Shown here one piece after another: positions 26,521 through 33,500 of a stretch of DNA of 33,500 nucleotides. The notes beneath the pieces were generated by a model. The model was not told the DNA's origin. It was given only the letters and a program-made list of their open reading frames with translations, and made no database searches. Within the stretch, counting starts at the first letter, position 1. Each line of letters begins with the position of its first letter. This DNA comes from Cristatella mucedo (Eukaryota; Bryozoa; Phylactolaemata; Cristatellidae), in the NCBI GenBank assembly GCA_009760855.2, contig WPIO01000047.1:494001-527500 (forward strand), read 5' to 3'. A program made the translations under genes and the position numbers.

Positions 26521-26957
26521 CACGAAAATCATTTCGAGAATCCTGGATATAGAAAAGGACGAAGGTGAGGCAGGATGATAACTTTCCTGTACCCCAGAAT
26601 CCCAGCGAGGCGTTTTTAAGTATCCGTCGAGCAATGGCCGATTTGAATGGACAGTCAAGACCAATGATGGCATGGTCTGCAGGTGAAAAGCTCTTTTTTA
26701 CTGGCCTAAGTAATGATAGTAACCATTTCATCCACGGCAACTTAAGGACAATTTCTTAAGGGAAGTTGAGGCTGCAGATAATTCTACATGATTGGGCAAT
26801 TGATCTCCAATGGACACTTGAGAGGACGCTGGCGCCTAGGGCGTCCAATAGATAGAACTACATTCCATTCGGCATACACATAACCCATGTCGGTGTTCAC
26901 TCATCTGCATGCGTGAGAGCATACATCCACATTCATGCTGACCCACACACCACGCAC

Positions 26958-27056
<99 letters not shown>

Positions 27057-27073
27057 TACACACCTAACAAGTG

Positions 27074-27101
<28 letters not shown>
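26958..27101 (+). repeat. (CA)n (CT)n (CA)n compound microsatellite
   Basis: (CA)n to 27003, (CT)n about 27009-27037, (CA)n to 27064, then a further (AC)n at 27075-27101. Confidence 0.95.
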
Positions 27102-27797
<696 letters not shown>

Positions 27798-28005
27798 GTT
27801 CTAGAGGCTTCTTGGGATGAGTTCATATGGCAAGCTGCTTGTCCCTCTGTCTCCTCACATAGAGAGTCACCAGGCTTCGACGGGTGCTATCTATGGCGTC
27901 TCGAAGAGCTTCCATTCAGCACTCTAGTTCCATGTCGGACTCTTGGAAAGGTGCTACAGGCTTTTATAATCTTCCGGTCAACAAACCGCTGGAAAAACTA
28001 TCTTA

Positions 28006-28240
28006 ATAATAATAATACATCCGTAGAGCACCCTCGGAGAACTTAATCTCATTCTAGGCACTTCACATATGCTGCAAAGGAAGCCAGATCATGTGGATAC
28101 TGGTAAAGTGCATGTTTCGTCAACATGCATTCTGTGGTTAATGATAACATGCACAGTGTCAGCACATAAGCGAACATTGGACAAGTAATAAGGATCCAGC
28201 GAGTGCTGTGAGAAATAGGCGTGCTCTTACCTTGATAAAA
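28006..28240 (-). mobile_element. LINE 3' UTR fragment
   Basis: In plus orientation: TAATAATAATAATACATCCG, GAGAACTTAATCTCATTCTA, GGCACTTCACATATGCTGCA, then ATGCACAGTGTCAGCACATA. This is the reverse complement of the LINE 3' end, without the coding part. Confidence 0.82.
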
Positions 28241-28577
28241 TCATTCCTATCGGCTGCTAACCTGGGCTACCATACGGGTGCGTAACTAACTATAGCAAGT
28301 AGCCAAAAGATATTAACACTTCGCCAGAGTGCACGAAATGACTTTCCAGACTCAGAAAGCTGCCCTCTGCGCACTCAAGCCGTCTGTTCTCCGTACGGGA
28401 TGTACCGTATTTTTTTAGGCGGGGTAATAATGGCCACTAGAGGGGAGGCGTTCCGAGAGCGTCCAGAGTTGGTTTCCAGACAGAGCTAGTATTTTCCTTT
28501 CTTACTCGTAGTTGTAAGTGGCGCTAAAGAGGTTGCATGCGGATGCAGGCGGACCGTACGAACGACGCTCGCAGCTC

Positions 28578-28628
28578 GCGGCTCGACGACGTCCAGGGCG
28601 GTGCAAGCCCTGGACGTCGTCGAGCCGC
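28578..28628. repeat. perfect inverted repeat, 22-bp arms, 7-base loop
   Basis: Left arm 28578-28599 (GCGGCTCGACGACGTCCAGG plus GC) and right arm 28607-28628 are exact reverse complements around GGTGCAA. It is GC-rich and unlike the neighbouring TEs. Confidence 0.95.
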
Positions 28629-28698
28629 CGCTCCTGGCGGTCAGTGTCGATTATAGAGGATAGATAGTAAAAAGAAAAGATTTTCTTGCGGTTCCCCT

Positions 28699-29079
28699 TC
28701 AGCTCTCAGCATCACAGTGGGCACCGAAACATTGGTGTTGTACGTCAGCCAGATTATGACTGTCGATATACTGTTCGCGATTCCTGAATTGCAACGGCTC
28801 GGAACCGGTTACGTCGTTAGCTGCGGTCAGCATTAAAGCCCCCCCCCCCTCCCGCCAACCTGGAGCCTCACGGTAGCTGGCTCCGCGCGCGCGGAAGCCT
28901 AGGTGTCCTAAAGTGAGCTCATCGATGACAGAAACCTCGGGTGAGTGTTCGGTTGCAGCGGAAAGCGGGCCGCGCACCGCCATTTCTGACGTCAAGCGGT
29001 CTGCGGCCGCGAGGCTTAGGCTGCAGTCCTCTCTGAAGACAGGAGGCAGGAATCTTGACTGAGTTGGTGCATTTATCAA
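28699..29079 (-). CDS. weak candidate open frame in CpG-rich DNA
   Basis: A 126-codon minus-strand frame starts at an ATG and stops near 28699. It includes VSVIDELTLGHLGFRARG and REQYIDSHNLADVQHQ. No family is recognised and no splice evidence was found. The region is GC-rich, where long open frames arise by chance, so this is listed only as a possibility. Confidence 0.12.
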   Translation of the reverse strand: MINAPTQSRFLPPVFREDCSLSLAAADRLTSEMAVRGPLSAATEHSPEVSVIDELTLGHLGFRARGASYREAPGWREGGGALMLTAANDVTGSEPLQFRNREQYIDSHNLADVQHQCFGAHCDAES

Positions 29080-29171
29080 GAGGTCGCCCGGTCACGTATC
29101 CGGAGCCGGCAGCAGCGACGAGCGCCCGTAACTCGAAGTACCGGGTCATAGGGCGTAGAGCAGCCTATCGC

Positions 29172-29355
29172 GTGAGCCGTGGATGGCACGCACTAGGTGA
29201 GGCGGTTGCTTTCACGTTTCCTCCGTCACGAGGTCGTGGGTTCGATTCCTGCGGTGGGCGATTCTCTATCGCCACTGCAAGCGGCGGTGATAGCCATAAA
29301 GGCTCTTCTGTCGCTATACAAAAAGAGGCTGTTTAATCAGCTAGGATTTATTTAT
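29172..29355 (+). mobile_element. SINE-B copy 2
   Basis: GTGAGCCGTGGATGGCACGC, B box GTGGGTTCGATTCCTGC, CGCCACTGCAAGCGGCGGTG, AGGCTCTTCTGTCGCTATAC and AATCAGCTAGGATTTATTTA. It is colinear with the copy at 17576-17757 and highly similar. No clear target duplication was seen. Confidence 0.88.
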
Positions 29356-29791
29356 TCCCCGCGAGCCACGGAGAGCTGAAGGTATCCATCGACAGCCACA
29401 GCGAGCTGCAACTCCTGCTCGACGCTCTAAGCGCCGGCCGCGCCAGAGAGCCTTACTCGAGGTCTGGAGTGAAAATGAGCGAATATCAAACGACCTAGAC
29501 TTCGGTGCCGCCGAACAACGGACCTTGGCACAACCGGTTCCGTGCCAACATTATTCGGGACTCTCGACGAATGGATGATGATCGGGCTGAATGGTCGAAT
29601 GCCCACGTCTCCATACGATGCGGATGGGTGGGGAGGCTAAAGGTTTCTAGGATCGTGCGGTTAAGAAAATGCAAGCATGCAAAAGACGTGCGTGTTTATA
29701 TCAGCTTTGAAGGCAGCCCTGAACAGCAACGATCTCCGAGTAGTAACCTGTAAGTATAAGGATATTGCTGTTAACACCGGGCGTATTAACA

Positions 29792-29833
29792 CTTGAGCAG
29801 CCATGAATGACAAGTCATTCGTGGCTGCTCAAG
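29792..29833. repeat. near-perfect inverted repeat, 20-bp arms, 2-base spacer
   Basis: Left arm CTTGAGCAGCCATGAATGAC and right arm GTCATTCGTGGCTGCTCAAG differ at one position, which in plus-strand RNA would be a U-G wobble. Confidence 0.93.
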
Positions 29834-31274
29834 CAGGCTTTCCTCAGAGGGACCAAATGAGCGATACCTACGGAGCCTTTAGTTTCTCGACGAAAGTCCG
29901 GAAGGAAAAACCGAACTAAAATAGCGGCTTCCGGGAGTTGGTGGGGGGGCGGGATCCCAGGCGTTCTTCAGAGGGCTGACCGCCGTTTAGTTGGGGCAAG
30001 ACAGGCCGCTAGTACTGAGCGTTCAGAGTGTCCGGAGTGAATTCAGTCCAGTTTTCTTAAGGGGCAGGCTTTCGGTTTATTAAGGGGATGGTCGTATTCT
30101 TAGTGTTGCTAAAGAAGAGTGAATTGCTTAAGTCAAGTCTAAAACGGCTCGCCGAGAGTTGAGGCTCGCATATTACGCCTAGGTACAAGCATTACGTAAG
30201 CTGATGCTTAAAGCGAGTGCTTGCAATTAATTGAAGGCCTCGACCTTGCACCGCCCGCACGAGTTCGAGGTTCAGCCGCATCCGAGCCAAAATCCAGGCC
30301 ATGCCCTCGATTTCAAGCGGAACGCTGTCCATCAACAGCAGTAGCGGCGGTCAAAGTTCGATCTCGCAGTATTATTGTGCTCGTTTTACTTTGCGATTGG
30401 CGCATCGTTCACGTCCGACGCTACCAGCGGCATCGCGTGGATAAGATTAAATAGGATAACAATGCTACGGGCTATCGAGCTACAAAATAACTGATACAGA
30501 GATAGCACATGCGGTTCGCCAGTCCAAATTATTGGCCTCCTCCTCCTCCTCTTCTTTGGGGAGGGGGGGGCTCATCGTCGCCAGCGGGGCGCGGAGAGCA
30601 TCGGCCGCCGTCGCAGTTCGAGTGACGGTGACGCAGTTAACTAAGCGACGGAAACGCTAGCCCACTTCTCGCGGCTGAAAGAAGTTTTTGAGAATTGGAG
30701 GAGGCCATACCTGCATTTGGTGAGATCCTCACCCTTCGCGTCCATTCGCCCGCAGCTGAGCGACCGAGAGACGGTTTCAAGGCATGCCGGCTCCATTCTG
30801 GGAACCGACAGAGTGCGATCTGCGACGGTTCGCCCTCGACCAAAGTCCCGAGTTGAGTTGCAAACAGATGCGGTGCGATTCAGTACCGAAGTCGTGTATC
30901 AGCTAACGCTCTCTCTCTCAATCAAAGATTAGCATACCGGCGGCCGAAATTCGCGTCTTCCTCAGAAAAAAATCTCGATGCACACTAACAGAGGTAGTAA
31001 CAACTTGTGTTCTGCTTTAGCATTTTCGAGCGCATTGAAAAAAAGAAGATCGCAAGCCAAACCGGCGAGACTTAAAACCTGTCACTGTGATGCAGACGGC
31101 AGATGTTCAAAGGCCAAAACCAAAAGCTGGGAAATTCGCGTCCCGAGGCTTCTCTTTCTGGTGCAGTAATTCAAAGGGCTGCCTTCGTAATTTGTCTACA
31201 CAGTACCGTGGGATTTAATTAAGCTTACGGAATGCGTCCAGCAAAAAGAGTTTCTAATTTTTAATCAATAATTG

Positions 31275-31332
31275 TAATACATTTGTATAGCGCCCTCAGA
31301 TGACTGAATCTCTTACTAGGCACTTTACAGAT
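31275..31332 (-). mobile_element. LINE/SINE-A tail remnant
   Basis: In plus orientation: ATACATTTGTATAGCGCCCT, CAGATGACTGAATCTCTTAC, TAGGCACTTTACAG. This is the shared tail only. Confidence 0.65.
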
Positions 31333-31654
31333 ACAGATTACAGGGATACTAAAACTTGTTGTTACTTAGCTGTTAGGCCCGCAGCCCGAGATAGGGCGAA
31401 GGCCGCGAAACTGGACCAAGCAGTCCGTCAGTTAGGAGTTGGGATCGAATTCACCGACGAAGGAGACTACGAACACAGGCACAAGATCAACACTCTTAAG
31501 TCCATTGACTTAGGATTGGCTCCTGCTGCAGTATCCCCTTTTCGTAGGCAGCGCTGCTGTCGTTTTATGTCGTTTGTCCTTCCGCCAGTTCTGGCATACA
31601 CAGTCTCATCTTCGTCGAATGGTCTATGGGCTCCAATGCTTCTAGCCCTTCTAG

Positions 31655-31812
31655 CACTGGCTACCAGTCAAATAAAGACTTCAAGGTTCTGTCACTCACT
31701 TTTAGGTCCCTTTATTCTCTGGCTCCAGCCTACCTATCAGACGTACTTCCCGCCAGACTAGGCATCGTACCACCAGCTTTTCTGCATCTAGTCATTTACC
31801 AACACCTCGTAC
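31655..31812 (+). mobile_element. LINE coding fragment
   Basis: The plus strand reads SNKDFKVLSLTFRSLYSLAP, AYLSDVLPARLGIVPPAFL. This is the LINE C-terminal domain, truncated before the 3' UTR. An opposite-orientation LINE copy begins about 70 bases later. Confidence 0.75.
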
Positions 31813-31883
31813 GACCGCCCCTGGGTCTTAGCCCAGGGATAAGATGCTCCTTACAACCTGGGCCGAGAGTTAGACTGCTGCTG

Positions 31884-32236
31884 TAATAATAATAATAATA
31901 ATGCACTTGATAAAGCGCCCTCAGAGAACTTAATCTCTTTCTAGGCGCTTTACATTTGCTGCAAAGTGAAATGCAATTAAATGGTAAGTAGAATCATGCT
32001 TGAAAAACCAACAAAATGAATAATATGGTTAGGGGTGACATGCACAGGGTCAGCATGCAAATGTGGTTAGTGGCAGCATGCACAGTGTCAGCACGCATAA
32101 ACACATCAAGGATGAATCACAGGGACCCACTAAATGCTGTCCTAAATAGGTGTGTTTTTAAGTTCCTTTTAAATGTGGTCAGGTCAGGGGATGTTCTGAC
32201 GCAGGTCGGGAGGGAGTTCCAGGCTTTGGGAGCAGT
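31884..32236 (-). mobile_element. LINE 3' UTR copy, truncated by a SINE-B fragment
   Basis: It starts with TAATAATAATAATAATGCAC and is nearly identical to 20020-20350 (GATAAAGCGCCCTCAGAGAA, CTTAATCTCTTTCTAGGCGC), so it is a recent relative of that copy. It stops abruptly at about 32236, where SINE-B sequence begins. Confidence 0.88.
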
Positions 32237-32335
32237 CGATCCTTTATTGACAACTGCAAGCAGTGATGATAGCCGTGAAGGCTGCCACTATAAAATACAC
32301 GAGCCTGTCAAAACAGCTAGGCTTTTAGAAGTGCA
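32237..32335 (+). mobile_element. SINE-B 3' fragment
   Basis: CGATCCTTTATTGACAACTG, CAAGCAGTGATGATAGCCGT, GAAGGCTGCCACTATAAAAT and ACAGCTAGGCTTTTAG match the 3' half of SINE-B. The tRNA head is missing. It separates two LINE copies of opposite orientation. Confidence 0.78.
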
Positions 32336-32377
32336 ATAAGCGAGTCTTATTTTAAGGCTGGTAAATCGGCTTACGAT

Positions 32378-32745
32378 CGTCAAATCCTTCGCAGACCGTG
32401 CCTTTAGTTCATATACTCAACTCACTCCCGAATGATGTCATGCCATCCCCGGACTTGACGACATTTAGAAAGAAGCTAAAAACGCATCTATTTATCACAG
32501 CATTTAGTGAGTCCCGTGATTCGTCTTTTATGTACTTTTTCATACTGACACTGTGCAAACTGCCACTAATCATGTTTGCATGCTGACCCTGTACACTGTC
32601 TAACCATGTTATGCTTGCTTAATTTGAGCATCCTGCCACAAACCATTCGATTATGCTTCTTTTACAACGTATGTAAAGTGTCTAGAAAGAGATTAAGTAC
32701 TCTGAGGGTGTAATAAAAATGTATTAGTACTACTATCCTTATTAT
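32378..32745 (+). mobile_element. LINE 3' copy
   Basis: It encodes a frameshifted tail of the C-terminal domain (matching SFADRAFSSY, then PDLTTFRKKLKTHLFITAFS) and the 3' UTR to CTCTGAGGGTGTAATAAAAA. It is oriented opposite to the copy at 31884-32236. Confidence 0.82.
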
Positions 32746-33039
32746 TAAAGGGCTACACCTACTGTGCTTTAGCTGGGCCCGATAATTATGCCATTACTAT
32801 GCTGAAGAATTGGCAGTGGCTCCAACGTGTGACACTCAAATGAGAAGATCAAGGAAGATCTGACATTATTCGTGGGATTTCAAAACAAATGTTTTTGTAG
32901 TTTAATGCGTTCTTTCCAGCATTCCCTTTGTAACGCAGGATACAAAATGCCTAGTCATGCTCATGCATTGCAAGCAGTACATAGCCTCTGCACGCAGCCT
33001 CGAAGTGGGTGAGAGAGGTAATGCTTGCTTAATTCCAGC

Positions 33040-33500
33040 TTTACCACCTACACTCCGATGTATTTGCTTGTCCACTCAATTCACACCATCCGAAGGAATT
33101 TTTAACGAAAAATCACGTCAAGAGTGCATAACTAACATAATTAATATGTCATTAGCCTCAAGTCATGTCCCAGCACCTTTCAAAAAGGCTGTAGTCAGGC
33201 CACTTCTCATGAAAGCAACACTAGACCAAGAGAACTTGAGCAACTACCGCCCAATCTCCCTTCTACCATTCTTATCAAAGACACTGGAATGGGTCGTGGC
33301 AGACCAGCTGAACTCTCGCTGATGTGATTGCCAAGCACAATCTAGGCTTTCACTTCTATGCGGATGACACTCAGTTGTACCTTTGCTTTGATCCCTCCCA
33401 GCCTTCGAGCACCTCGAATTCTCTCAACTCACTTGCTGCATGGATTGATGACATCCGCACATGGATGGCAGCAAATTTTCTAAAACTAAACGATGACAAA
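33040..33500 (+). mobile_element. LINE reverse-transcriptase segment with internal deletion, running off the window
   Basis: The plus strand reads [40 protein letters not shown] and [11 protein letters not shown]. It then jumps to DVIAKHNLGFHFYADDTQLY, LCFDPSQPSSTSNSLNSL, AAWIDDIRTWMAANFLKLN. The catalytic YADD is intact. The segment with FDT..H and SRLGITGTALKWF, present in the copy at 4023-5812, is missing, so this copy is defective. Similarity may begin earlier, about 32960. Confidence 0.9.

Larger units (their letters stand above)
28240..31270. other. largely unassigned, CpG-rich region
   Basis: It contains two hairpins, SINE-B copy 2, a (CTC)n patch near 30538-30553 and poly-G near 29942 and 30564. 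No gene is supported; open frames at 29505-29753 and 30221-30454 lack recognisable features. Confidence 0.4.

Noticed and set aside
31300-31761. 153-codon plus-strand frame
   Set aside because: It starts in a LINE/SINE tail remnant and ends in a LINE coding fragment in the wrong frame, so it is a chance fusion.

Overview
The window reads as nuclear DNA of an invertebrate animal. It has spliced genes with GT-AG (and one GC-AG) introns and no bacterial gene organisation. Non-LTR retrotransposons, tRNA-derived SINEs, a hAT element and very long dinucleotide microsatellites are abundant. The exact lineage cannot be settled from the sequence alone; no vertebrate-specific feature is visible.

The only protein gene I can identify with confidence is on the minus strand between 21584 and 10461: the 3' two thirds or more of a CCDC148 (coiled-coil domain-containing protein 148) orthologue. 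Eight exons can be placed to the base (21584-21388, 21153-20907, 17000-16601, 14219-14079, 13029-12911, 11303-11135, 10809-10720, 10607-10461). All splice phases agree, and the reading frame is open for 502 complete codons to a TAA that lies inside an AATAAA polyadenylation signal. The N-terminal exons were not found and probably lie upstream, at coordinates above 21584 or beyond the window. The last intron uses a GC donor.

The rest is mostly mobile and repetitive DNA. A CR1/L2/Rex1-like LINE family contributes about a dozen fragments on both strands; the best are 4023-5812 (minus) and 33040-33500 (plus, running off the end). Two tRNA-derived SINE families are present. SINE-A shares its 3' tail with the LINE. 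SINE-B has a different tail, and one copy has a 9-bp target site duplication. A 188-bp non-autonomous hAT element resembling SPIN sits in a CCDC148 intron (15605-15792) with a perfect 8-bp target site duplication. A decayed Ty3/gypsy pol lies at 23740-26350 and is interrupted by a LINE copy. An unclassified dispersed repeat occurs as an inverted pair (12583-12895 and 19112-19487) in two introns of CCDC148 and brackets three exons.

By region: 1-2450 is microsatellites plus a LINE tail; 2450-4000 is CpG-rich with one SINE; 4000-5812 is LINE; 5880-7620 is CpG-rich and possibly promoter-like; 7890-10440 is microsatellites and unassigned sequence; 10461-21584 is CCDC148 with TE-filled introns; 21632-21976 is an unassigned open frame; 22040-26450 is LINE, SINE and gypsy debris; 26950-27800 is microsatellites; 28240-31270 is unassigned sequence, CpG-rich to about 30470, with two perfect or near-perfect short hairpins and one SINE-B; 31270-33500 is a pile-up of LINE and SINE copies. 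I found no new multigene system. The most notable items are the SPIN-like element, the inverted intronic repeat pair, the LINE/SINE shared tail and three compact hairpins.
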